A DNA stretch of 64,000 bases from Pseudomonadota bacterium (lineage in GTDB: Bacteria > Myxococcota_A > Polyangia > Polyangiales > Polyangiaceae), in the NCBI GenBank assembly GCA_023431345.1, contig JAEYWK010000074.1, positions 93,264 through 157,263 of the forward strand, in the 5' to 3' direction. A program made the position numbers and the translations under genes. The notes beneath the pieces were generated by a model. The model had not been told where the DNA came from, did no database searches, and was given only the letters and a program-made list of their open reading frames with translations. Within the stretch, counting starts at the first letter, position 1, and each line of letters starts with the position of its first letter. This document shows, in pieces, positions 9,561-19,376 of this stretch.

Positions 9561-11221
9561 CGGCGGGCGACGGCGGCGAGCGGCGTCGCGCGCGCCCACA
9601 GCGCGTCCGAGACCTCGAGCACCAGGGCGTCCATGCGCTCGCGAACCTCCGCGTGGGCGCTGGTGCCGGCGACCAGGATCGAGAAGGCGACGCCCGTCTC
9701 TCGGTCGGGACCGAAGACGTAGCCGCTGAGCGAGGTGACCTTGTTCAAGGTGCCCGTCTTGGCGTGCACGGAGCGACGACCGCGCAGCGCTTGGAAGCGC
9801 GAGCGCAGCGTGCCGTCCACGCCGCCCACCGCGAGCTGCTCCTGAAATGGCTTGGAGATAGCCGCGTCGAGGTAGGCCATCTCCAAGAGGCGCGTCAGCG
9901 TGCGCGCGCTCACGCGGTTGGCGTCGTAGAGGCCGGAGCCGTTCGTCACCTGGAGCCCTTCGTCACCGAGCTTTCGTAGCTCGAGCCAGCTCTGGACGAC
10001 GTCTGCCGCTTTCTCGGCCGTGCCGGGCTTGCCTTGCTTCACCGCGCCGAGCGTCTTGAAGACCATCTCGGCGTAGAAGTTGTCGCTGGCTTTGCCGAGC
10101 AGGCCGAGCAGCTCCGACAGCGGCGGCGAATCGCGGCCAACCAGCTCGACGCTTTCGTCTTCGCCGCCGCGCCGCACCTCGCCCGCGACCTCGACCCCCG
10201 CCGTCTGCAGGGCGCGCTTCAGCACCACGCCCGCGTAGATCTCCGGGTTCTCGATGCGTCGAGTGATGTGCACGGCCGTGCTTCCGTCGGGCACGTAGCC
10301 GCTCACCTGCGCGACCATGCCCAGGCCGCGAGGCTTCATCGTGAGCCCGACCCTGTCGCGCTTCTTGCCCTTCTCCGTGCGCACGTCACCCTGGACCGTC
10401 ACGTAGCCGGGAGGCTCGAACTCGACGCGCGCCAGCTGCCCGGGCTGCGTGGGGAAGACGTGCAGCGTCGTCGAGTTCTTGTCGAGCGCCACCGCGCTCA
10501 CGGGGGCGCGAAACGCGGCCCACTCGCCGGGTTGCTGCTCGAACGCGGGCGGCGTGTAGCGATCGTCGAACGCGCTCTGATCGACCAGCACGTCGCCGGC
10601 GACCCGCTGCAGGCCGAGCGCCACCAGCTTCTCGACGAAGGCGTGCAGATCTTCGTAGCGAAAGCTCGGGTCACCGTTGGCTCGGATCACCAGGCGCGGC
10701 GCGACGCCGTCCGCGATCTTGCCGAGCACGCCGACGTGATACCGATGGTCGGCGCCGAGCTCGCTCAGCGCTACCGCCGCCGTGATCAACTTCTGATTGG
10801 AAGCCGGGTTGATGGCGGCGGTCGCGCCTTCGGCGCTCAGCTCGCGACCGGTCCCCAAATCACGGAGCGCGAAGCCCAGCTCGCCGTGCCGAGCTTTCAC
10901 CAAGCTCGACAGCGCCTCCAGCTTCGGCGCGACGCGGGCCGCGAGCTGGCTCGGCGCCGGCAGCGGCCGCGCCACGACCGCGGGGGCCGCCGGCTGCGGC
11001 GGCGCCGGCGTCGGTGGGGCGGCGGGCGAAAGCACCGGCTCGGGTTCGTCGTCACCCAGATCCGAGTGCGCGGCGGCCTCGGGCTGCGTCGGGCTCGCGG
11101 CGCCGCGCGCGCCGGGCTCACCCCAGCAAGCCATGGCCATAACCACGAAAATTGCCGCGAAACGCGGGGAGCGGCGGTAGGGCAGCCGCTCGAGCAGCCG
11201 GTCGAAGAGGGCGGTTTCCAC
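9557..11221 (-). CDS. dacB: D-alanyl-D-alanine carboxypeptidase/endopeptidase (PBP4 family)
   Basis: 554 residues from a GTG at 11219-11221 that is well placed behind GAGGGAG; the frame is open upstream to 11470 but that part reads as non-coding. A hydrophobic N-terminus ends in MAMAC, so it may be a lipoprotein, and a Pro/Ala linker follows. The penicillin-binding active-site triad is complete: SNQK at 141-144, SDN at 379-381 and KTG at 488-490. NGSGLYDANR is typical of class C low-molecular-weight PBPs. These enzymes trim or cleave peptidoglycan cross-links in the periplasm. The stop overlaps the end of the c-di-GMP gene by 4 nt in a convergent arrangement. Confidence 0.92.
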   Translation of the reverse strand: METALFDRLLERLPYRRSPRFAAIFVVMAMACWGEPGARGAASPTQPEAAAHSDLGDDEPEPVLSPAAPPTPAPPQPAAPAVVARPLPAPSQLAARVAPKLEALSSLVKARHGELGFALRDLGTGRELSAEGATAAINPASNQKLITAAVALSELGADHRYHVGVLGKIADGVAPRLVIRANGDPSFRYEDLHAFVEKLVALGLQRVAGDVLVDQSAFDDRYTPPAFEQQPGEWAAFRAPVSAVALDKNSTTLHVFPTQPGQLARVEFEPPGYVTVQGDVRTEKGKKRDRVGLTMKPRGLGMVAQVSGYVPDGSTAVHITRRIENPEIYAGVVLKRALQTAGVEVAGEVRRGGEDESVELVGRDSPPLSELLGLLGKASDNFYAEMVFKTLGAVKQGKPGTAEKAADVVQSWLELRKLGDEGLQVTNGSGLYDANRVSARTLTRLLEMAYLDAAISKPFQEQLAVGGVDGTLRSRFQALRGRRSVHAKTGTLNKVTSLSGYVFGPDRETGVAFSILVAGTSAHAEVRERMDALVLEVSDALWARATPLAAVARR

Positions 11222-11305
11222 GGGTGGCTCCCTCTCAGTTATTCCCGTACCGCGGGCGGGGGCAAAAAGCTGGCATCTGAACAGGTAGAAAGGCACAGTC
11301 CGCCC

Positions 11306-11851
11306 GTGCAATTCCGGCAGCTCGTCGCGACTGGCTTTGGTCTCATTTACGCTTCCCTCGCTTCGACGGCGCTCGCCCAAGAGCCGGCCGCCCCGGCCGC
11401 CCCGCCCGCCGCCGTGGCGCCCCCTCCCCCCGCCGCGGACGTGCCGCCGCCCGGAGCGCGCACCACGCACATCGTGGCTGGCGCGGCGACCACGGTCGTG
11501 TCTTACGGCCTCGCGCTGGGAGCTTCATTTCTGTTCGACCAACGCGATTTCAACGGCTCGCGCGACCTGCGCGTACCGTTCGCGGGCCCGTGGATGGCGC
11601 TCAGCAAGGCAGGCTGCCCCGAGAGTAACTCCGACTGCAGCCCGGTCGGGGTCGTGCTCGGCGCGATCTTCCTGATCGCGGACGGCGTCTCTCAGGCCGG
11701 CGGGCTCGCGATCATCGGCGAGGGATTGTTTCTAAAGACTTCGCCTTCGCCGTCGCGGCGCGCCAAGGAAGCCGAAGGGCCGACCGTACATGCAGTGCCA
11801 GTGCAGCTCGGCAAGAGCGGCGCGGGCATCGGCTTCGTCGGCACCTTCTGA
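11306..11851 (+). CDS. Exported Pro-rich hypothetical membrane protein
   Basis: 181 residues from GTG 11306-11308. A signal peptide (hydrophobic core ending ASTALA, then QEP) is followed by a Pro/Ala-rich linker of about 30 residues. Two hydrophobic segments follow (AGAATTVVSYGLALGASF and VGVVLGAIFLIADGV) separated by a loop with two Cys. The layout of Pro-rich N-terminus plus paired helices recurs in myxobacterial cell-envelope proteins of unknown role. The frame runs open for another 400 codons upstream, but that is the antisense of dacB. I do not recognise the family. It is divergent from dacB, with about 85 nt between the starts. Confidence 0.7.
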   Translation: MQFRQLVATGFGLIYASLASTALAQEPAAPAAPPAAVAPPPPAADVPPPGARTTHIVAGAATTVVSYGLALGASFLFDQRDFNGSRDLRVPFAGPWMALSKAGCPESNSDCSPVGVVLGAIFLIADGVSQAGGLAIIGEGLFLKTSPSPSRRAKEAEGPTVHAVPVQLGKSGAGIGFVGTF

Positions 11852-11953
11852 GCGGCCCGAGCGCCCATTTGCGCGCGATATTCTCCAAGGAGCGCGCGAA
11901 CATGTGCGTTAGGGGTGCAGGCACCAGCGGGGCGTGATACGGGGAGGTCCGAC

Positions 11954-11967
11954 ATGGAGATCCTCCT

Positions 11968-11971
<4 letters not shown>
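11954..11971 (+). promoter_or_regulatory. Possible five-codon leader ORF and SD hairpin ahead of pyrG
   Basis: A strong Shine-Dalgarno (GGGGAGG, 11941-11947) precedes ATG 11954, which opens a frame MEILL ending at TGA 11969-11971; this stop overlaps the pyrG GTG in a GTGA. The pyrG Shine-Dalgarno GGAG (11956-11959) lies inside the tiny frame and can pair with CTCC (11963-11966) in a 4-bp hairpin with a 3-nt loop. Translation of the leader would melt that hairpin. Regulatory use is inference; the overlap and complementarity are visible. Confidence 0.35.
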
Positions 11972-13629
<1,658 letters not shown>

Positions 13630-13640
13630 TCGAAGAGCCG

Positions 13641-13669
13641 CCGGCGCCGTGACGTTGTCACGACGCCGG
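13641..13669 (+). terminator. Strong hairpin after pyrG
   Basis: Inverted repeat with 13-nt arms (13641-13653 and 13657-13669), one mismatch and a 3-nt loop, GC-rich, starting 11 nt after the pyrG stop. No T-run follows, as is common in GC-rich genomes, so it is called a terminator from structure and position only. Confidence 0.6.
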
Positions 13670-13693
13670 GGTGGATGGTGTAGGCTCGCGACC

Positions 13694-14962
13694 ATGCCTT
13701 GGTCGCGAGCCTGTTTCTTTCTGGGGGCTGCTCTGGCGGTGAGCTGCGCTGGCACGCGCCCCGAAGTACGCGCCGCCCTCAGCGGAACGCTCACCGAGCT
13801 GCAGCAAGAGATCGCCAAGGCCGAGCGAGGCGGCACGCTCGACGAGGCGCGCCTGAAAGAGCTCGCGCTCGCCGTCGCGGAGCGCGAAATCGCGGGCGCA
13901 GGCGGCGCCGATGGCGCGGAGCAAGTGGCGGTGTTTCGTCCATGCCGAAGCGAGCTCGAAGCGGCGCTGTCGGAGCGCGCCTCGCGCGGCGACGAGCCGG
14001 CCGCGGCCGCCACGCTGCTGTTGTTCGAGGCCGGCAGGCGCGACGCCGACGACTTGGTGAAGCGCTACCGCGAGGCAGACAGCGCCGCGTTTCGGGCCCT
14101 GGCGGCGCGCGCCACCTTGAGCGGCGCGCACGCCGAGCTGCGCCGTCGCTACCTGACCGATCCCGACGAGCGCGTGCGGCGCGCGGCCCTCGAGGCCGCC
14201 GTCAAAGCTCCGGTGGCGCCGCACCTGCCGGACCTGCTCGAAGCTGCGCGCCTCGATCCGAGCCCGCTCAACCGCTCGCGGGCCACGCTCGCGGTCGGAC
14301 GCATCGGCAATGAGCCGGCCGTGCTCGGCTTGATGGATCTGTACGCGGGCGGCGACGAGCAGGGGCAGCTGGCGGTGCTCGACGCCTGGTCGGAGCCGGG
14401 GGCGTTTCGGCGCGGCGGGGAGCGAGAGCTGTCGCGCGCGCTCGGCCGAGCAGGCCTCGTGTCGGTGTCGGCAGCCACGCTCCTGCTGCGCTCGCGCGAC
14501 TCGCGCGGCGCTGCGATCGCGGTGCTGGCTCGGGCCATCGAAAGCGGCAGTGATGACGAGCGTCGCTTGGCGCTCATGGCGGCGCCGCTCAGCGATGCCT
14601 CGGTCAAAGCGGCGCTCGAGAAAGCCGCCCAAAGCCCGTCTCCCGACGTCACCCCGCTCGTCCTCGCCAAGTTGAGCGAGCTGCCCGGCAGGGGCGTGAG
14701 CGCGCGCGCGCAGCTCGAGCAGCTCGCGGCCGAGAAGAGCGACGCCGGTCTCGAAGCCAGCTACGCGCTCGTCGCCCTCGGCTCACTACGAGCCATCGCG
14801 CGCGTGGAGCAAGAGCTCTCGCACCCCAGCTCCGCGCGTCGACTGCGCGCAGCCCTCACCCTGGCCGGCCTCGGCAAGCGCCGCGGCCTTGCGCTCCGGC
14901 TCGCCGACAGCGATCCGTTCGTGCGCGCCTCACTGGCTTGTCGCCTCGTGGGAGCGCGCTGA
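13694..14962 (+). CDS. HEAT-repeat lipoprotein
   Basis: 422 residues from ATG 13694. A short signal peptide ends in AVSC, a lipobox-like cleavage site, so the protein is probably lipid-anchored. The rest is almost entirely helical with regularly spaced HEAT-like units, for example DPDERVRRAALEAAVKAP and SPLNRSRATLAVGRIGNE at about 150-210, and more units to the C-terminus. Such solenoids usually serve as protein-binding scaffolds. It lies 2 nt upstream of another lipoprotein gene, so the two are probably co-transcribed and may work together in the envelope. The specific role is unknown. The frame is open upstream to 13556, but this start fits the signal peptide. Confidence 0.8.
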   Translation: MPWSRACFFLGAALAVSCAGTRPEVRAALSGTLTELQQEIAKAERGGTLDEARLKELALAVAEREIAGAGGADGAEQVAVFRPCRSELEAALSERASRGDEPAAAATLLLFEAGRRDADDLVKRYREADSAAFRALAARATLSGAHAELRRRYLTDPDERVRRAALEAAVKAPVAPHLPDLLEAARLDPSPLNRSRATLAVGRIGNEPAVLGLMDLYAGGDEQGQLAVLDAWSEPGAFRRGGERELSRALGRAGLVSVSAATLLLRSRDSRGAAIAVLARAIESGSDDERRLALMAAPLSDASVKAALEKAAQSPSPDVTPLVLAKLSELPGRGVSARAQLEQLAAEKSDAGLEASYALVALGSLRAIARVEQELSHPSSARRLRAALTLAGLGKRRGLALRLADSDPFVRASLACRLVGAR

Positions 14963-14964
14963 GC

Positions 14965-15555
14965 GTGCGCTTCATTTTCGGGCTGCCTCTCGCGCTCGGC
15001 TTATTGACCACGAGCTGCGTCCAGCACGCCGTGCTCGAGAACGACATCCGGACCGCCCAGTGGAAGGCGCGCACGCTGGCCACGGCGTCGAATTTGCACC
15101 TGGCCGAGGCCGCGCTCTCGGCGCAGCTGGTCGAGCTGGAGGCGCTCCATCAGCGTGACGGCAGCGACGCGCGCGTCCGGAGCCTGCTCGCCAGCGGGTA
15201 TGGCCTGCTCGCGCGGGGCTTCATCGAGGCGCGTCGCCTGGAGGCCTTGGCCGCTGGCGACGACGCGCGGGCCGAGCTCGAGCTGCGCGATCGGCGCGAC
15301 GCCGAGGCGCGCGCCCGCTACTACGGCCGGTCGCGCGAGGAGCCAGGCGCTTCCCTGATCGAACGCGAGCTGCTCGCCCCCGAGGCAGCCTGCAAGAAGC
15401 GCGATCGCGCGGCCTACGAGAGCCGCGTGAACGCCCTGCTCGCCGCGCCCGAGCGAGGCCCCGAGGAGCGCCTCGAGCGCGCGCTCCTGCGGCGCCTTGC
15501 GAAGAGCTACCTCGCGCCGGCGCTCGCGGCGCGCTGCCACAGCGAGAAGCCCTGA
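14965..15555 (+). CDS. Helical lipoprotein, TatT-like
   Basis: 196 residues from GTG 14965-14967, 2 nt after the HEAT-repeat gene stop. An upstream ATG at 14938 would overlap that gene and spoil the signal peptide. The signal peptide ends in LLTTSC, a good lipobox. The mature part is charged and helical; the segment LLARGFIEARRLEAL resembles the TatT component family found beside some TRAP transporters, but no transporter genes are near, so that link is weak. Paired expression with the HEAT-repeat lipoprotein is the best contextual clue. Confidence 0.7.
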   Translation: MRFIFGLPLALGLLTTSCVQHAVLENDIRTAQWKARTLATASNLHLAEAALSAQLVELEALHQRDGSDARVRSLLASGYGLLARGFIEARRLEALAAGDDARAELELRDRRDAEARARYYGRSREEPGASLIERELLAPEAACKKRDRAAYESRVNALLAAPERGPEERLERALLRRLAKSYLAPALAARCHSEKP

Positions 15556-15653
15556 GCGCGCCAACTCGAGCGGTACGGGCCCCGCAGTGCGGCGCCGAGC
15601 TTCACGGCGCAGGGCGCCTTGCGCCGTGGCCCGATCCCAGCGACAACAGCGTC

Positions 15654-16250
15654 GTGCCCAAGCTCACCTGGCCCGCCCCCGAACGGAACCAGCAGCCGAT
15701 CTCAGAGGTGCTCACGCGCGTGCTGGAGGAGTCCGGTACCCTGCTGGAGATAGCCAGCGGCACCGGTCAGCACGCCGTCTACTTCGCTCGGCGCATGACG
15801 CGCTGGATCATCCAGCCCTCGGACGTCGCCGCCGAGAACCTCGACAGCATCCGAGCTTGGGTGCGAGAGAGCGCCCTGCCGAATTTGCGCGAGCCGGTCC
15901 GGATCGACGTGCTCGCTCCTGATTGGATCGCCCTCAGTCCGAGCGCCATCTTCAACGCCAACATGATTCATATCGCCCCGTGGGAGGCGGCGATCGGGCT
16001 CGTGAGCGGCTCGGCGCGCTTGCTCGGAAGCGGAGGAAAGCTCGTGATCTACGGGCCATTTCGCGTCGGGGGCCGGCACACGGCGCCCAGCAACGAGGAC
16101 TTCGACCGCTCACTCCGCGAGCGGGACCCGCGCTTCGGCGTGCGTGATCTGGAAGCGCTCGTCGAGCTCGCCGAGCGCTTTGGTTTCAATCTGCAAGAAC
16201 GGGTAACGATGCCCGCGAACAACTCGACGCTGGTCTTCGCGAAGCTCTAG
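15654..16250 (+). CDS. DUF938 SAM-dependent methyltransferase-like protein
   Basis: 198 residues from GTG 15654, the normal length for the DUF938 family. It carries the family N-terminus (PAPERNQQPI), the SAM-binding motif LEIASGTGQHAVYFA, NANMIHIAPWE in the middle and VIYGPFRVGG near the C-terminal half. These proteins have a Rossmann methyltransferase fold; the substrate is not known. It stands alone, about 100 nt after the lipoprotein pair. The family call is firm; the reaction is not. Confidence 0.88.
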   Translation: MPKLTWPAPERNQQPISEVLTRVLEESGTLLEIASGTGQHAVYFARRMTRWIIQPSDVAAENLDSIRAWVRESALPNLREPVRIDVLAPDWIALSPSAIFNANMIHIAPWEAAIGLVSGSARLLGSGGKLVIYGPFRVGGRHTAPSNEDFDRSLRERDPRFGVRDLEALVELAERFGFNLQERVTMPANNSTLVFAKL

Positions 16251-16517
16251 CGCATCGAGGGCGAGCGCTGCGCGGATGTCCGCCAACATCGGTGCCTTCG
16301 ACTCTTCCTTCGACTCTTCGACGCTGCGGCTGTGCTCACCTCTCGGCGCAAAGCTGCCACGGACCAATTGTGCGCGGCGTTCCCGAGGCGCTCAGGCGCG
16401 AACGCGGCTGCCGCGTTCCACGCGGCCGTGCGGGTGCGCTTCTCTCGGGGCCTGGAGGCACGCGGATTGCAAGCGCGAGCCCGCTTGGCTCAGCTGTTTT
16501 TACGCCGTCTCGGGGTC

Positions 16518-17786
16518 ATGACTTTCGCGGTATCGTTCTTTGCGCTGGCCTGGCCCGCCGTCGCGCAGGCGCAAGAAGGCGAGATGGAGATGGAGGTGCC
16601 GGCGCCTGGCGCGCTGAACGCAGCCCAAGGCCCGATCGCCGGGAGCACCCGCTTCATGGGGCTGGGCGGCGCCTTCGTCGCGATCGCCGAAGGCAGCGAA
16701 GGCGTCGCGCTCAACCCCGCGTCCGATGCCGTGCGCCTGCCGTACTCGTGGAGACGGTTCGACTACGGCCTCGGCGCGGATTTCTCGATCGGCGCCTGGC
16801 TGCCGAAGAACGATTTCTACAATCAACCCGACGACGGCAACGTCGATCAAAGCACGGCGATCTTCGGCTCGCTCCACGCCAACGTGTACTACGACCATCT
16901 CGGCTTCGGCTTGGCGGCCCAAGCCCAGAGCAACGCGGCCTCGCGCCCCGACAAGCGGCAAGGCTTCACCACGAGCTTGGGCGCCAACTTCGGGGTCGTC
17001 CACGCCAGCGTCGCCTACGGCTTCGCCGACGGCCAGGTGCTGGTGGGCGCGGGGTCGCGCATCATCGGCATGAGCTTCGACAGCGCCTCGAGCTCCGACG
17101 CGCTCAGCTCGGCCGGTACCGGCCTCGAGACGGGCATCATCCTCAAACCTAGGGCGGACCAGTTTCGAATCGGCGTCGCCTACAAGCAAGCCATCGACGC
17201 GACCCTGCCCGCCGCAGAGGGAGCGCCGGACACGCTGCACGTGCCCTGGGAGGTGGCGGTCGGCTTCGCGTATCAGTTCGGGAAGAGGCCGCTCAACCCT
17301 CCGTTCCTCGCGGCGGAGACCTTGGCGAAGAGACGCCTCCCGCCCGGTCAGAAGCCGACGAAGCAGCAGCTCGAGCGCGCCGAAGACGAGCTCTTCGAGC
17401 GTTACCAGCGGCTGAGCCGGCGCTACCTCCTCGTGAGCACCGAGCTCAAGCTCGTCGAGCGCCCGACGGACGCGGGGCTCCAAGGCTATTGGGAGCCCAG
17501 CGGCGCGCGCATGACGGCCTCGGATCCGCTGCTCTCGCCTCGCCTCGGCCTCGAGAGCGAAGTCATCGAGCGCCACCTACGGCTGCGCGCGGGCAGCTAC
17601 TACGAGCCCGCGATCGCCGAAGGTGCGCGGGGTCGCCTGCACGCTACCGGCGGCTTCGACGTGCGGCTGTTTCGCTGGAACATCTTCGGCCTGCTCGACC
17701 GCTTCGACTACTGGCAGCTCTCCATCGCCGGCGATGGCGCGCGCGAGTACCTGAACACCGCGTTCAGCATCGGTTTCTGGCACTGA
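16518..17786 (+). CDS. Outer-membrane beta-barrel protein
   Basis: 422 residues from ATG 16518, behind GGGG. The signal peptide ends AVAQAQ. The segment after it, with GSTRFMGLGGAFVAIA and GVALNPA, is the conserved N-terminal block of FadL/OMPP1-like and related barrels. The rest alternates glycine, aromatic and polar residues as in beta-strands and ends NTAFSIGFWH. A charged insert (about residues 265-310) may form an extracellular or periplasmic loop. FadL-type barrels pass hydrophobic compounds, but the substrate here is unknown. The 267 nt before it hold no convincing gene. Confidence 0.75.
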   Translation: MTFAVSFFALAWPAVAQAQEGEMEMEVPAPGALNAAQGPIAGSTRFMGLGGAFVAIAEGSEGVALNPASDAVRLPYSWRRFDYGLGADFSIGAWLPKNDFYNQPDDGNVDQSTAIFGSLHANVYYDHLGFGLAAQAQSNAASRPDKRQGFTTSLGANFGVVHASVAYGFADGQVLVGAGSRIIGMSFDSASSSDALSSAGTGLETGIILKPRADQFRIGVAYKQAIDATLPAAEGAPDTLHVPWEVAVGFAYQFGKRPLNPPFLAAETLAKRRLPPGQKPTKQQLERAEDELFERYQRLSRRYLLVSTELKLVERPTDAGLQGYWEPSGARMTASDPLLSPRLGLESEVIERHLRLRAGSYYEPAIAEGARGRLHATGGFDVRLFRWNIFGLLDRFDYWQLSIAGDGAREYLNTAFSIGFWH

Positions 17787-17860
17787 GCGCTGCGCACGCT
17801 ACGGCCCTGAGTCGATGAATCGAGCAGGCAACCTCTTGAGCCCTTCTCGGCCTCACGACC

Positions 17861-19300
17861 CTAGAGCTTGATGGCTTTCCAGTCGCCGCTCTTGAATTTC
17901 CACACCATGACGGCGGTGAGCAAGACGACGTAGACGAGCGCGGCGGTCCAGATGCCGACGAGGCCGACCTCGAAGGTGATGCCGAGCAGCCACGCGAGCG
18001 GCACGAGGCAGAAGAAGTGGAGGATGAGCTCCACGATCATGACGAAGCGGGTGTTGCCGGCCCCGAACAGGGCTTGGGTCAAGATCATGCCGACCGCGAT
18101 CAGCGGGGTGGCGAGGCCCATCATGCGCATCGGAAAGATGGCCGCTTCGTAGACGGCGGGGCTCTTGGTCACGAGGTGCAGGAGCGGCTCGGTCAAGATC
18201 ACGCCTTCGAGCAGACCGACGACGCCGAAGATGATCAGGCCCAGCTTGACCGAGGTCCACCCGAACTTCTCGGCCTCGTCGCCCTTGCCGGCGCCCAAGC
18301 ACTGACTCACGAGCGTGGCCGTCGACGTGCCGAACGCCAAGCACGCCGTGAAGGTGAGCTTGAGCACGCCGACGATGACGGTGGTGGCGGCGCCGTTGAC
18401 GGCCTCCGCTTTCCCGCCCGGGCAATCCGGGGCCACGATGCTCGAGTTCATCATCGCGTCGAGCTTGCTCACGATCATCGCGAACAGCATGAAGCCGCTC
18501 ATCACCGCGATCGTCGCCACGGCGCTGGGCACCGATAGCCTCAAGATGCGGCCGAGCAGCTCACGCGACAGACCCGCCAGCTTGAACGGGGCGAAGCGCT
18601 CGCGATAGTGCGATAGGCCCGCCCAGACCACCATCACGATCAGCCCCACCCACGACGACACGGCGCCGGCCAAGCCCGCGCCGGCCATACCCATCTGCGG
18701 CGCGCCCCACTTGCCGAAGATGAAGATGATGCACAAGGCGACGTTGATGACGTTCATCAGAACGCTCGCGATCATGTGCACTTGCGTCTTGCCGATGCCG
18801 TCGAAGAACGCCTTGAACGAGAAGGTGACCGCCATCGACGTGATGCCGAGCAGTCGGTAGTTCAAGTAGCCAGTCGCGACCTCCCGCACCTCGGGCGACG
18901 ACACCAGCACCCCCAGCACGTGCGGGATGACCAGGTAGCCCAGCAACGTGAACACGATCCCCGCGATCAGCGAGAAGAACCAGGAGTTGGCCAGCACCGT
19001 GCCCGCGTCGGCCGGTCGCCCTTCGGCGAAGCGCCGCGCGGCCAGCGCTTGGGTGCCGACCGAGATCGCGCTCAGCGACCCGCCGAACATCCAGAGCAGC
19101 AGCAGGCACGGCAAGAGCGCCGCTTGCGCGTACGAGGACCCCGGGCACCCCAGCCACGCGAAGAAGATGATGTCGACTTCGTTGACCGCGCTCTGAGCGA
19201 GCATGGCCAAGACCGTCGGGGTCGCCAGCTTGAGGACGATGCGTGTCTTGGACCCAGTAAGATCCAACGGGGCGGCCGACGAGCTGGGAGGGAGAGCCAC
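17861..19300 (-). CDS. MATE-family efflux transporter
   Basis: 479 residues with about twelve hydrophobic segments in two similar halves. The N-terminal helix has LKLATPTVLAMLAQSAVNEVD, and later helices contain the repeated MATE pattern GGSLSAISVGTQALAARR and GTSTATLVSQCLGAGK. MATE proteins export cationic or amphipathic compounds in exchange for Na+ or H+ across the inner membrane. The start is taken as GTG 19298-19300; no strong ribosome-binding site is visible. It follows the tandem-kinase gene on the same strand with a 76-nt gap, so co-transcription is possible. The substrate cannot be predicted. Confidence 0.9.
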   Translation of the reverse strand: MALPPSSSAAPLDLTGSKTRIVLKLATPTVLAMLAQSAVNEVDIIFFAWLGCPGSSYAQAALLPCLLLLWMFGGSLSAISVGTQALAARRFAEGRPADAGTVLANSWFFSLIAGIVFTLLGYLVIPHVLGVLVSSPEVREVATGYLNYRLLGITSMAVTFSFKAFFDGIGKTQVHMIASVLMNVINVALCIIFIFGKWGAPQMGMAGAGLAGAVSSWVGLIVMVVWAGLSHYRERFAPFKLAGLSRELLGRILRLSVPSAVATIAVMSGFMLFAMIVSKLDAMMNSSIVAPDCPGGKAEAVNGAATTVIVGVLKLTFTACLAFGTSTATLVSQCLGAGKGDEAEKFGWTSVKLGLIIFGVVGLLEGVILTEPLLHLVTKSPAVYEAAIFPMRMMGLATPLIAVGMILTQALFGAGNTRFVMIVELILHFFCLVPLAWLLGITFEVGLVGIWTAALVYVVLLTAVMVWKFKSGDWKAIKL

Positions 19301-19376
19301 GGACCGGGGGGTTGTACGGACTGCTGGGGGTCGCCAGCAAGCAGCTTCTTACATAACCGCCCGCCGGCGCTGGCTC

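Noticed and set aside
10034..11305. Upstream extension of the small exported protein in the same frame
   Set aside because: It runs antisense through dacB and lacks a start site. The GTG at 11306 gives a normal signal peptide.
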